Of a stretch of 64,000 nucleotides of DNA, positions 1-11,544 are shown piece by piece (position 1 is the stretch's first letter; the number at the start of each line of letters is the position of its first letter). Location: assembly GCF_047948215.1 (NCBI RefSeq), contig NC_134456.1, positions 79,350,515-79,414,514 of the forward strand, written 5' to 3'. Below the pieces are notes generated by a model. The model had not been told where the DNA came from, did no database searches, and saw only the letters and a program-made list of their open reading frames with translations. The DNA comes from Lycorma delicatula. Taxonomy: Eukaryota; Arthropoda; Insecta; Hemiptera; Fulgoridae. Position numbers and translations under genes: made by a program.

Positions 1-290
1 TTCCACTTATGCTTATGTAGGAAATGTTTAAATATATTTGAAATTTATTTAAGTTTTTGACCTTTTGTGTAGCTAAAAACATAAGTCAACATTTTTAAGG
101 TTAAATTTTTTAACTACATTAAAATTTACAAAAAAATAAAATGTGGGTTTGAAATTGTGCTGACATTTTTAAAACACATTTATAAGCATAATTGTCCAAA
201 AAATAACACAGGATATAAATTTACAAAATGGACCTGTATTTATGTATGAATTGGCAAAGTTGTGACATACTTTGAAAGAGTATTCTCCGA

Positions 291-612
291 TTAAATATGG
301 AAAATAGTATCTGGCAAGTGTCCTCCATGTCTCATATACACTTTTGACAAAATTTGCAGTCACAAACAAGTTTGCGATAACATGTCGGATTTCTTTTTTA
401 AGTTCAGGAATGGTTGGTATGTGTCGCTGTAAATCTTGGAATTTACAAATCTCCAGAGAAAAAAGTCATGTGGTGTAAGATCGCATGACCTTGGTGGCCG
501 ATTTTGATGACTATAGCACAAATTTAACCTTCCATGTAATCTCTGCTCGTACAACACAATGGTTTCATACACTGCATGGCATGTGGTGTCATCCTGCTAG
601 AAGAACATCTCA
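291..612 (-). pseudogene. DD41D (Tc1/mariner-type) transposase C-terminal relic
   Basis: Reading the minus strand gives a broken C-terminal half of a DDE transposase. It has QDDTTCH around the second catalytic Asp, then RPPRSCDLTPHDFFLW around the third, with 41 residues between the two aspartates. That spacing is the DD41D signature of the IS630-Tc1-mariner superfamily. After a frameshift near 330, HGGHLPDTIFHI and a TAA at 291-293 match the usual end of such proteins. A stop sits just before the QDD motif, and the N-terminal half is not visible. I did not find terminal inverted repeats. This is a dead fragment, not a gene. Confidence 0.75.
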
Positions 613-613
613 T

Positions 614-1650
614 CAACATCAAAGCCAGAGTTTGTAGCTTCCAACTAAAGCCATAAAAATAGTGTTATCATTGTTCAGATTCATGTGTATTCTTGATACT
701 CCTGATAAATGTAAACATTATCCTGTCATTTTTTTATTTCTTATTTTTTAATAATGAACCATCTGAGCTTAAGTATTATTAAGCAATTATTAACTTATGA
801 CTTTACTTTCCTTTAAAATCTCAACTAAACAACATTACTAATTTTATATCTGTTCTAATTAGACAGTATGTTTAATATATATTTTGTATTTAACTAAAGT
901 ATGAAAATATTATGATTTAATATAATGATTAATTAATTCAATGTAAATTTAAAAGTAAATCAAGGACGTGTAAATCATCCGTTGTGTATTTATCTGGTAA
1001 TTACTTAGTGTATGCTATTACCATAACCAACGAATTGCTCTGGGCTGCAATTGCTGTTCAATCATCTCATAGTAATATATACCATTGATAGTTTCAGCAT
1101 ACTCTTCGTACTTATTATATGTTTTCACGACAGTTATGCCCTCCTGTATTATGTAGTTCTCCACGACAACTGACTCACTACTAACTGGAATGTGATTACT
1201 ACAACATGCGCTTTGGAGAGGCTTACCAATGCAATAGATAAAATAAGGTGCACAATTTAGTCTGCATTAATTTTGAGACATTCTTTACTGGTGATTTTTG
1301 TAAAATAATTTTTTTATCGATAACTAAATACAAAGAAACAAAGTACTCTTATAAAAATGTAGAAGGCTCTAGATAGTATAGCATTGAGCTATGCAGAACT
1401 AAACAGGATTAGTTAGTTAAGAACCTGCAAAAGAGTTGGTACATATATATGTACATATTTATTTTATGTCTACGATGTCATATTAAGTTAGATTTTGATT
1501 GCCTTGTAAATTAAATTGTAATATTTTTTCTTAAATAATAATAATTATAAATAAAATAAATATAAAGTGAATTTTTACCATGCCAAATCATAACTTAAGT
1601 AATAAGCATATTTTAAAACATAATTTAAAAACGTTGAAATGATTTTATAG
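614..1650. other. AT-rich non-coding sequence upstream of exon A
   Basis: Presumably intron of the first host gene. I see no coding segment, RNA gene or recognisable repeat. Confidence 0.5.
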
Positions 1651-1823
1651 GGCATTTGGATAGAGTTCTTCATGGTATAAGTGCTGAAGAAGTATTGTAT
1701 GCTTGTGACGAAAATGTAACATCAGCTAGCAGCGGAGAAACAGCTGGGCTTGCAAATCCAGCTGTTCACTTTCTTAGAGGCCTTCGTCATCGTAATATTT
1801 CTGCTATTCGGCATGCTACACAG
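1651..1823 (+). CDS. Unidentified host gene, exon A
   Basis: An internal coding exon. It starts after the acceptor ...gattttatag and ends at cacag|gtagtc. In frame from 1653 it encodes 57 residues beginning HLDRVLHGISAEEVLYACDE and ending RHRNISAIRHATQ; the donor is phase 0. It is the first of a chain of exons whose phases agree to the stop at 22862, which is the main evidence that it is real. The upstream exons lie before the window. I do not recognise the protein family. The composition is soluble, with no membrane segment in the visible part. The exon is more GC-rich and has less T than the flanking introns. Confidence 0.8.
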
Positions 1824-1902
1824 GTAGTCTTTCTTTGTATGATATCAGTAATAATTTCCTGCAAGTATTTTTTTTAAATTTGTTATTCATAATGCATTAT
1901 TA

Positions 1903-2654
1903 CGAGGGTTATTTTTTTTTCAAGGTCCGATCAGTCGCGAAATAAAAACCTGCATAAAAATCAGATGAACTTTTGCGCATATGTGTTGCACAGTGTGTGC
2001 ACAGTGTCTCTAGTATGGCCTTCAATCATGCCGCATCACTTCGTTTAGTTCTGAACACACAGCTAGCAAGCTTGCACGTAAACATGTCTACAACAATAGC
2101 ATCTCCCGCCAAGTGTGAAGTGCTTGTGGTAATTCGATTTCTTCAGGCTGAGGGGTGTAATGCAGCTGTGAAATTCATTGACGAATAAGTAATGTGTACG
2201 GTGAAACTTCAGTGAGTGACAACAAAGTGCGACAATGGTGCAGGAACTTTAAAGCAGGACGTGCAGATGTTCATGATGCAGGCGGTCAGGGAAGGAAGCG
2301 AGTGTCAACCGATGATCTCAAGCGAGTGGATGAAGCAATTCGAGAAAATCGTTGGTTCACAATTTCTGTATTGAGTGATTTGTTTCCTGAAATTTCAAGG
2401 TCAGCTCTCTACACCATTGTGAGTGAGAGACTTCAGTACTGCAAACTGTGTGGCTGAAAACACAGACCGCTCCGTTCTATGACGAAGGTATTGGAAAGTT
2501 GGTACAACGCTACAACAAATGTCTAAATTAGAGTGGCGACTATGTAGAGAAATAGCATAACTATGTAAGTATTTGTTACAAAATAAAAAATTTTTTATTC
2601 TCTCTGTGGTTTTAATTTCGTAACCGATCGGACCTTGAAAAAAAATAACAGTCG
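1903..2654 (+). mobile_element. Internally deleted mariner element
   Basis: A 752-bp non-autonomous mariner lying in the first visible intron. About 28 bp of terminal inverted repeat (core ttcaaggtccgatc) is flanked by TA at both ends (1901-1902 and 2655-2656). Inside are remains of the transposase helix-turn-helix half: VIRFLQAEGCNAA, then a stop, then DNKVRQWCRNFKAG and SRSALYTIVSERLQYC. The reading then jumps to the extreme C-terminus, with FYDEGIGKLVQRYNKCLN and GDYVEK. The whole catalytic DDD core is missing, so the copy keeps the ends and the DNA-binding part only. Full-length mariners are about 1.3 kb, so roughly half was lost in one internal deletion. Confidence 0.9.
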
Positions 2655-2656
2655 TA

Positions 2657-4337
2657 CTATTATATTAAAATCTTTTTACTACTGGATGGACATTTTTTTT
2701 TTACTTTAAAATACATTGTTTTGTTTAGCATTTAAAACTTATACAGCTATTAGCAGAATTTAATTATACAGTTTTTTTATGATTGCTGTATAAAATATTA
2801 AAATTTTGTTTTCTAAAGAAAACTAAGGTCAAAAAAAGTCATTTGTACATCTTCTGCACTGAAAAAACTATTCATGTGGTTTGTCTGAAAAAATTTTCAA
2901 ACAAACTAAAAATATAATCACTCAAAACATGGTCGTAATATGAATTTAACAGTCATCCTGCTAATTGGGCTGCTCAGAGTTTTTTGGTGTATTTTGTTTA
3001 TTACATGATTATTGCTTAGTTGACCTAAAATTATTTGAGTGTTTGTTACTCAAAGTGAAATTGTTAAAAAAGTTTTAAGTTTTTGTGGTGTGTTTGAAAT
3101 TTAATTTTAAACTAGGAAAGATTCTTAAAATTGTATGAGAAATTTATAGAGAACCCATATTATTTATATGAAAAGGTAAAGTATAAACTAGTATAAAGTA
3201 TTCATAATTCTGTGAATAGTCAACTAAAAGAGCATGTTAAAAGTAGCCCAAATGTAAAGGTTGTGGATTTTGATTGTAAGTATGTTGTCGTTATTCCATC
3301 CTTAAGGTCAAATTGACAATACCTTTAACTATATCTTCTAAGTAATGGAGGATTTGAGACAGCTACCAAGAAAAAATAGGAACGAATGAATTATGAATGA
3401 AAAAAAGCTGATAATAAACTGCATAACTTTCCCAGCTATGCTGTTCAAATTATGCAGTTCATTTTTTTCATTTTGGAGGCTCCCATACTCAAGGGAAGCA
3501 TTTGGGAAAAATAATTAAAAAAAAAAAAAAAATCCAAAAGTAATGATAATGAATTTTAAAAAATATAAAGATACAGCCATAAATTCTACATTAACAATAT
3601 ATAACTATAATTTTCTAGGAAGGGAGTAAAAACTTTTGGCTAATTTTTTTTTTCAAGAAGTATTAAAGAGCAAGGGCTACCAAAGAATTAAGATTTTTAC
3701 ATTTTAAATGAAACTGGTTACTTGTGATAAGAATTTAAATTTAAAATAGTTTAAAAAAATATTTTTTAAGACCATTGAGTGGATGGTCAAAACATTTTTG
3801 TAGTAGTTTGAAAGCCTGTTCATATAAAACATGCAGGTGTAAAGAACTCTCATTAACTCCTTTTCTGAAGCAAGATATAATTAAAAAAATAAAGTATTTA
3901 ATCATTTTTTGGGGAGGTGTGAATATTAAGTAAAAATTTTTGGTAATTTGTTCTTATCAAGAACTTCAACTTTTGTAAGAAAAACCTTTTGCTAAATTGC
4001 CCCACTGAAGATTTGAAATTTTATTTCGACCAAAACACCCACACCCACTTTTAAAATGTTTGCAAAAATTTAATATATTCTTTTTTCTCTGAAAGTAACA
4101 CCTGCCTACCAAGTTTGAAGAAAACTGGTCAGTGGGGTTTAGAATTATGACGAAATACTGGGCAACGTACATACCCACAAATGTCTGTCTGACAAAAATA
4201 AATTTTTTGTACATCTGAGCATTGGAATAACACTTTTTTCACAGATTATTTAAATTTATTTAATTCTATTATTTTCATTATTTTTTTTAAATGTCTCCTT
4301 CATTAAGAGCTATTGCTAAAAAAAAAATTTACTGATC
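2657..4337. other. Intron sequence, no gene seen
   Basis: AT-rich intron with homopolymer runs. Around 4080-4200 there is a more complex stretch (ctaccaagtttgaagaaaac) that resembles a dispersed repeat seen in many arthropods, but I cannot delimit it. Confidence 0.4.
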
Positions 4338-4339
4338 TA

Positions 4340-5587
4340 CAAGGTCTGTAAATAAAGTAATGAGATGGTTCAAAAAAATGTTTTAATTACAGTCTAATTA
4401 TACACGGACTCTATCACCTTTTATATAGTTCCCTTGGGAAGCCGTGCAGTGCTTAAAATGGTTTTCTATTCATAGCAGTGTTGGAACTCAGAAACCAGAA
4501 TATCCTTCAGATGGTCGGTTACATCTTTTTTTATGTTTTCTACTGTTCCAAAATGGTGTTCTTTGAGGTGATTTTTAAAGTCAGGGACAGGAAAAAATTG
4601 CAGATACTCACATCAGGTGAATAAGATGGTTGAAAAACTACAGGAATGGTTTTCTTTGCCAAAAACTCATTAATTGAGAGTGCAGTGTGACAAGGTGCAT
4701 TGTCATGATGCACAATCCAGTTGTCTTTGATGGCTGGTAAATTTCTCAGTAAATATATTGATTTACAGTCAGTCCTGTAGGCAAAAACTCTTTATGAACA
4801 ATGTCATTACTATTGAAGAAACAAATTAGCACGGTTTTGATTTTTTATTTGCTCATTTTTGCTTTTGTGGGATGTGGTGAGTTTGAAGTGTGCCACAACT
4901 TGCTCTGGCGTTTTGTTTCTGAGTCGTACTCAAGTATCCAAGATTCATCACCAGTAATAACATTTTTTTTTAGAAAATCAGGATCAGTTTCAATTCCCCT
5001 AGAAGATCGCGGCACTTCCACCCTGTTGTTTTTTTGTTCAACAGTGAGATTTTTTGGGACCAATTTTGCACAAACTTTTTTCATGTCCAATTCGCTTGTG
5101 AAAATTTGATGGACTGTGGTATGGTTCAAATTCAATTTTCTGCAATCATTCTTACAGTTAATCGCCAATCGTACCGTATCAAGTTTCTGATTTACTCAAC
5201 ATGGATCGTCCACAACTGATTCCTGGCCATCTGAAAATGCTTTAAACCACCTGAAACCTTGGGCTCGTGACAGAGCATCATTTCCATTTGCCCTTTTCAA
5301 TTTTGAAAAACTTTCAGTAGCATTCTCACAGAGTTAACACAAAACTTGATTGGACAATGTTGCTCATAATTAGTATTACTCATTTTTGTGACACATAACA
5401 AAATAACTTGTTTCATGAAAAGTTTGTCTCACGTGACAATAGACTAAAAATATTAATTCAAATATAAATCAGCTGTTCATATCACAGTATGTTGTCATAT
5501 GAACAGCTGATTTGCAGCCAAAGTGTCAAAGTGTTGCTACTTTGGCTGCAAAAAAAAATTATCCAATTACTTTATTTACAGACCTCG
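4340..5587 (-). mobile_element. Mariner (DD34D), full length but inactivated
   Basis: A 1248-bp element with about 25-bp inverted ends (core aggtctgtaaataaagtaat) and TA duplications at 4338-4339 and 5588-5589. On the minus strand it keeps most of a mariner transposase in broken frames. The HTH half reads NHTTVHQIFTSELDMKKVCA, the first catalytic site is VITGDESWILEYDSETKRQS, and the second is HDNAPCHTALS. The third catalytic Asp is changed to Asn in SPDVSICNFFLS, 34 residues after the second. Several frameshifts and stops separate these blocks. The mutated third Asp plus frameshifts mean no active enzyme; the ends could still be mobilised by a related source. Confidence 0.92.
5466..5513. repeat. 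Subterminal hairpin, 17-bp arms
   Basis: A perfect inverted repeat: aaatcagctgttcatat at 5466-5482 and its complement at 5497-5513, with a 14-bp spacer. It lies inside the mariner element, near its transposase 5' end. Confidence 0.85.
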
Positions 5588-5590
5588 TAT

Positions 5591-6235
5591 TTACTTTCTT
5601 GTTGTAGCTATAGCAGCATATATCACTATAATTAGGAAAGTAAAACAATAGATAGATGTTATTCAACAACAACTTTATCAAATTATGTAACTACAATCAC
5701 TCCTTTGAGCTCATATTACACAATTTAGTTCTTTCATACAATTTTGCTTTGCGTAATTTAGTTTCTTGTTTTTTTTTACACTTCATCCTTTTCCAAAATA
5801 AATTAATGAAAATTACTTTTCATTAACTTCATAACTGTTTTGAAATACTTTTTAGCTTTTTTTTTGTTTTTAGATAATATTTTTAATCTCGTCTATTTGT
5901 TACACATCATATATTATACATAATTTTTAGTTATATAAACATAATGCATATATAATTTTGTATGTATTATGTACATAATATAGTTGTTTGGTTTATTTAT
6001 TAAAGTACCGAAGTTTTTCCTTACATATTTTGTCTTCTACATTTTTCTCAATACTAAATTAACTAACTGCTTTGAACTATTAATTAAAATTGTGCTTCTA
6101 TTTGCTCTTTTAATTTTATCTTTAGTTTATTTAGAAACTTTTATATTATCCTTCTTTAATCAAAATTTCATATTTTTTTTGTTATACTACATTTCCAAGT
6201 TTTTTCTCTTTATTTTTCTCATTTTCTTATTTTTT
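5591..6235. other. Intron sequence, no gene seen
   Basis: AT-rich, T-rich sequence between two transposons. The long open frame here comes from low-complexity T-rich DNA and is not supported as a gene. Confidence 0.5.
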
Positions 6236-6239
6236 TTTT

Positions 6240-7561
6240 TTGTCTTCAGTCATTTGACTGGTTTGATGCAGCTCTCCAAGATTCCCTATCTAGTGCTAGT
6301 CGTTTCATTTCAGTATACCCTCTACATCCTACATCCCTAACAATTTGTTTTACATATTCCAAACATGGCCTGCCTACACAATTTTTTCCTTCTACCTGTC
6401 CTTCCAATATTAAAGCGACTATTCCAGGATGCCTTAGTATGTGGCCTATAAGTCTGTCTCTTCTTTTAACTATATTTTTCCAAATGCTTCTTTCTTCATC
6501 TATTTGCCGCAATACCTCTTCATTTGTCACTTTATCCACCCATCTGATTTTTAACATTCTCCTATAGCACCACATTTCAAAAGCTTCTAACCTTTTCTTC
6601 TCAGATACTCCGATCGTCCAAGTTTCACTTCCATATAAAGCGACACTCCAAACATACACTTTCAAAAATCTTTTCCTGACATTTAAATTAATTTTTGATG
6701 TAAACAACGTATATTTCTTACTGAAGGCTCGTTTAGCTTGTGCTATTCGGCATTTTATATCGCTCCTGCTTCGTCCATCTTTAGTAATTCTACTTCCCAA
6801 ATAACAAAATTCTTCTACCTCCATAATCTTTTCTCCTCCTATTTTCAGATTCAGTGGTCCATCTTTGTTATTTCTACTACATTTCATTACTTTTGTTTTG
6901 TTCTTGTTTATTTTCATGCAATATCGTCTGAAACCCAAGGTTTTCTACCAGTTCTCTTTATTCCGCCTAAGTTCGCTTCTGCTGATTTAAGAATTTCCTT
7001 TTTAACATTCTCCCATTCTTCTTCTACATTTTCTATCTTATCTTTTTTACTCAGACCTCTAGCGATGTCCTCCTCAAAAATCTTCTTTACCTCCTCTTCC
7101 TCAAGCTTCTCTAAATTCCACCGATTCATCTGACACCTTTTCTTCAGGTTTTTAAACCCCAATCTACATTTCATTATCACCAAATTATGGTCGCTATCTA
7201 TGTCTGCTCCAGGGTAAGTTTTGCAGTCCACGAGTTGATTTCTAAATCTTTGCTTAACCATGATATAATCTATCTGATACCTTGCAGTATCGCCTGGCTT
7301 TTTCCAAGTGTATATTCTTCTATTATGATTTTTAAATTGGGTGTTGGCAATTACTAAATTATACTTCGTGCAAAACTCTATAAGTCGGTCCCCTCTTTCA
7401 TTCCTTTTGCCCAGCCCGTATTCACCCACTATATTTCCTTCCTTGCCTTTTCCAATGCTTGCATTCCAATCTCCAACTATTATTAAATTTTCATCTCCTT
7501 TTACGTGTTTAATTGCTTCATCAATCTCTTCGTATACACATTCTACCTCATCATCCATCAT
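6240..7561 (-). mobile_element. RTE-like non-LTR retrotransposon, truncated and internally deleted
   Basis: Minus-strand non-LTR retroelement. 7561 to 6914 encodes the later part of an endonuclease/exonuclease/phosphatase domain (IIVGDWNASIG, ARYQIDYIMVK, DIDSDHNLVIM). 6938 to 6246 encodes the end of the reverse transcriptase ORF, from CMKINKNKTKVMKC through FCYLGSRITKDGRSRSDIK and SVALYGSETW to RAASNQSND. The two parts are in different frames and join near 6920-6938, so the whole catalytic RT core (FADD-type box) has been deleted. The 5' start of the endonuclease is also missing. A T-run at 6230-6241 on the + strand corresponds to the element's poly(A)-like 3' end. The family is the craniofacial-development-protein-2-like RTE type; the clade call is from recall. 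Confidence 0.88.
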
Positions 7562-7569
7562 TTTCTTAT

Positions 7570-9028
7570 ATTATTAATGATATGCATTACATTTTGCATA
7601 TCATATTTATGCAATACTTTTTAATGTTTTTTTAAAATTTTTCTTTCTAATTCTTAAATCAGAAAGTTGATTACATTTGATATTGGCAGATTTCTTTTCT
7701 TCATTTAAATATGTTTGAATTGGCTGTGAATTTATTTATTTGTGTATATTTTTTTTATAAAAGTTTATAATTCTGTTTAATTGAAATAAATTTCTATAAT
7801 AAAAGTTACAAAATTGTCATTTATATCTTTCTGTTCTTGACTATTAAAGTTATCTATGAAATCTATTTATAAATCTTTTTATAGTTATATAGGTCTTTTA
7901 TAGTTAACTAATTTATTTATTGTAATGAATCTGTTAACATCATTACTTATTAATTGGAAATTATTAAATGAATATACATTTTTTTTCTTCATTAAGAAAG
8001 ATCAAATTTTTATCGGTGATAATAGTTTTTATTTTCAATTTTCAATTTGAAGTGAATTTCATTGTTAATCTTATGTAATGGTAAGTATTTTTAGCAGGTG
8101 TTAATATAGTTTTTTGATTGTAAAGATGTTTAATTATTGTTTGCAGTAATTTATTTTCCATTTGCTACAGAACTATGGATTTATTTTTTTTAAATTATCA
8201 AAGATTTTTACCACAATTATTGATAATTTTATTGATTTACCGTTATTTTAATAAGATTATACATTGTGAAAATATTTTATCTTCTAGTATATCATAATAG
8301 TTATGTATTTTATGATAATTTTTACCTTTTTAAAAAAAAAAATAAACAAATTTTTGTGATTTTTGAAGAATATTGAGATATTTTGGTTTTAAAATGCTTA
8401 CTGGTAAATAAAAAGAATCTGTAAAATAAAAATGAAGTCATGAAAAGTAATAAAAGCCATTTAAAAAGATAGAAAAATTTTTTTTTTAAATAGTACCAAA
8501 TTAAAAGTAACTACCAACAATCTACTAGCCTTAATTTTGTGCTGACTTCAAAATTTCGTCATTTAAAGAACTAAAAAAATGTTTTTACTATGTTTATGTT
8601 TACATAAAAATGTTTTTACATTTTTATGTATATTTTTATTTTAAAATTCATGTACACATTTATAGAATTAGCCTATTTGAAAAAAATAATATTTTCAAGA
8701 AACACAAAATGGAAAACTATCATCTTGCTAAAAATAAGAACAGAATTCAGAAAAATAACGGAAAGAAACTGGTACCAATCAGCTAACTCACTATGGAATA
8801 TAACATATATAACTTTTTTTTTAACATATGTTTACCAACTAATTTTCTATGTCATTATGCTCTTATAATCTAATATTAAAACATGATAAAAAAGTTAAAG
8901 ATATATTTATAAAATCATTTATTAAGTTAAATGTCCAATAGGACCACCGCAGGAACTTCTTCCTGTACAAAAAAAAAAATCATAAATTGGTCAGTCATTA
9001 TGATTTTAATAATATTTCTTTTTTCCAG
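7570..9028. other. Intron sequence, no gene seen
   Basis: Very AT-rich remainder of the A-B intron. No coding block or repeat recognised. Confidence 0.5.
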
Positions 9029-9188
9029 AGAGGTCTTCATCAGTTGCAGCAACTTAGCCATCACAATCAACAAGATGGTAGTGATCAACAAAAAACTAGA
9101 GCTTTCCCGTTAATGATACAAGGGCTACGTACTAATCCAAAGGATGCAGAAAGCCACATTCTTTGTTTTGATATTGAGGCTCTCATCG
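9029..9188 (+). CDS. Unidentified host gene, exon B
   Basis: An internal exon with acceptor ttttttccag| and donor catcg|gtacat. It enters in phase 0, matching exon A, and leaves in phase 1. It encodes RGLHQLQQLSHHNQQDG, a Gln/His-rich stretch, then FPLMIQGLRTNPKDAES and HILCFDIEALI. There are no in-frame stops across 53 codons. The Gln-rich start looks like a flexible linker and the second half looks globular. The family is not recognised. Confidence 0.82.
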
Positions 9189-9799
9189 GTACATGCATTT
9201 TGTTATTACATTCTAACTTTGTATCCATATTCTTTGAAGTTGCTACTTTCATAAAATAATGGTGTAGTTATGGCTCATGCGTATCAGTTTTTTCACATCA
9301 TCAGTTTTTTCTGTTATAAATGATTTGTAAATAGAAAACACTTGTAAACCATTTACAAACAAATAAAAATCTAAAACCTTTATGTGAATTTCAACTGTTA
9401 AACATAATTATTAAGTCATAATTAATAAATACAAGGCAATTAACATAGGAAATATTTATTTATTTACTCTTAAAAGCAACAGCAGACATACATCCAGTTA
9501 TTCTAATTGGATCAAATGAAGTGAATCATCTAAACATTTTATGTTAACTGAATTTTGTAGCATATAAAAAAGGCCAAGCCTGATGGATTTGAATCCATAA
9601 ATTTCCCGATGAAAGAGAAAGTGCTGCAGAAGTGGTCTAAATAAGAATAAATTGAATAAAGTTATTTAATATTGTTATAAATTATTGTTTACTGTTATAA
9701 ATTATATATAAATATATAAATTTTATATATACTGTTTTGTACTATTTTAGAATTTTGGTTATTTGTTTATAAATTATTACTTTTAGTAATTTAGCATAG

Positions 9800-9852
9800 C
9801 TCTCTCACTCCCCTCTCCGGGTGGAGTGAGAGAGCCTAACCTAACCTAACCC
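9800..9852. repeat. Short hairpin followed by (CCTAA)3
   Basis: Inverted arms ctctctcactcc (9800-9811) and ggagtgagagag (9823-9834) form a perfect 12-bp stem. Immediately after comes cctaacctaacctaaccc (9835-9852), three units of the insect-type telomere repeat in reverse orientation. It is too short to be called a telomeric insertion. Confidence 0.7.
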
Positions 9853-9898
9853 ACCACAACCCCCCTTGTACAATCCTTTCTCTCAATCACTTTCTAAC

Positions 9899-9916
9899 TA
9901 TATATATATATATATC
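9899..9916. repeat. (TA)n microsatellite
   Basis: Short uninterrupted AT dinucleotide tract in the B-C intron. Confidence 0.9.
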
Positions 9917-10059
9917 TCAATCTCTTTGTCAATTATACTCATTTCAGTCACATCTTTGAGTTTGTAAATTAAATGGTGCTCATGTGAACACAGTATAATT
10001 TATTATATGAAAGGTAAAAAAATTTGTTCCGAAAACTTTATAAATATATTTTATTTTTC

Positions 10060-11307
10060 TTAAATTGCATACCTTATACTACTTCTCTATATAATTGCCA
10101 TATGAAGACATTTATTGTAGCGATACACCAGCTTCAACATACCCTCGTTGTGTCTTTTGTCACCAGTCCATTTAGCCACTGATTAACAACATTTTTAAGT
10201 TCATCATCACAAATTGCTTACCACTCAAAAATTCTTTCAATTTTCCAAAAAAAATGGTAATCAGAAGTAGCTAAATTCGAACAGTATGGTGGGTCATTGT
10301 AAATTTCCCACGCAAATATTCTCAGTAAATCATGTGTCAGACCTGCAACATGTGGACGTGCATTATCGTGCAGCAGGACGACACCATCGGTCAGCCGCCC
10401 ACATCACCAATTTTGAATGGCCTGCCGTAACTTACATAGAGTTTCTCAGTAGCCTTCTGCATTTATAATCATTCCATGTAGAATGAAATCAATGAGCAGT
10501 ATTCCAAGTCACCCAAGACTGTAGCCACCAGTTTGTGTCCAAATGGCTGTTGCTTGACCTTTGTTGGTCTGGTTGGTGGTTGAGGATGACACGCTATTCA
10601 CTTGATTGCCATTTTCTCTCTGACATGTATTACACAATTCATGTTTCATCACTACTAATGATTGAATTATGGAACTCATCACCTTTTTCTGTGTAGCACG
10701 TCAAAAATTCCAAAGCAGATCTCATTCAGACTTTTTGTAACGTTCCATTAAGATGTGTGGCACCCAATGTGCACAAACCTTCCTGAAGCCTAAATGGTCA
10801 TGATCAATGCGACCAATAACAGCTCTTGAAACATCAGGAAAAAGAAGGGCCAGATCAGAAATCGTTGAGTGATGATCTTTTCTGATTTCATCATTGACGT
10901 GTTTCAACAAGTCCTCTGTGATTATCGAGGGCCTCCCCAAACGTTCTTCATCATGCACATTAATTGTGTTATTTTTAAACCTTTCACACCATTTTCAGAC
11001 GTTTCTTTAAGTCATTAATTTATCACTGTACACAGCAACCAAGTGCCTATGAATTTCAGCAGGCTTAATATTTTGGTGGTTTAAAAACATATGACTCCAT
11101 GTATTTCATAGTCTGTGGCAACATCAATTTTCCTATCCATTTTATAACGTAGTAACTCACACATAATCAAAGATACTGCAATGTGACAACATACAGAAAA
11201 TAAATGTACAGTGTATACATTACTAGCGTGGCATGAGTAACACACCAACCTCGCCAACCTTAAGGAGAGAAATTTCCCAGCGGTCTTTACTTTAGAGATA
11301 TCCCTTG
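10060..11307 (-). mobile_element. Degenerate mariner (DD34D)
   Basis: Minus-strand mariner transposase broken by stops and frameshifts. The HTH half reads HDEERLGRPSIITEDLLKHV and FPDVSRAVIGRIDHDHLGF. The first catalytic Asp is in ISSDET, which is followed by stops. The second is in LLHDNARPHVAGLTHDLL and the third, 34 residues later, in SNLATSDYHFF. The C-terminus reads YRYNKCLH. Unlike the other mariner copies here, all three catalytic aspartates survive; inactivation is by nonsense and frameshift changes. The right end (gatatcccttgta at 11308-11309) looks like a mariner terminus, but I could not find its partner on the left, so the left limit is approximate. Confidence 0.85.
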
Positions 11308-11544
11308 TATATTGATGGTGTATGATTTCAAATGAAAAGACGATTTATGAAATTTATAATAATTTTGTTAAGCATGGCCTGTTGGTGTAATAATAACCGT
11401 TGGTTATCATTTGTTGGTGAGTGGTTTTTTATATAGTAACTATGATTTACAAAATGATTAACTTAAACAAAAATTCAAGTAAAAGAGTTTCATATTTTAA
11501 AACAGTTGACACTTCAACAAAATTAAAAGGAACTTTCACTTATA

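Noticed and set aside
5984..6340. 118-codon hydrophobic open frame on the + strand
   Set aside because: Made of T-rich low-complexity sequence (Phe/Leu/Ile runs) and overlaps the 3' end of the minus-strand retroelement; no sign of selection or splicing.
6738..7133. 131-codon + strand open frame
   Set aside because: Antisense shadow of the RTE-like ORFs.
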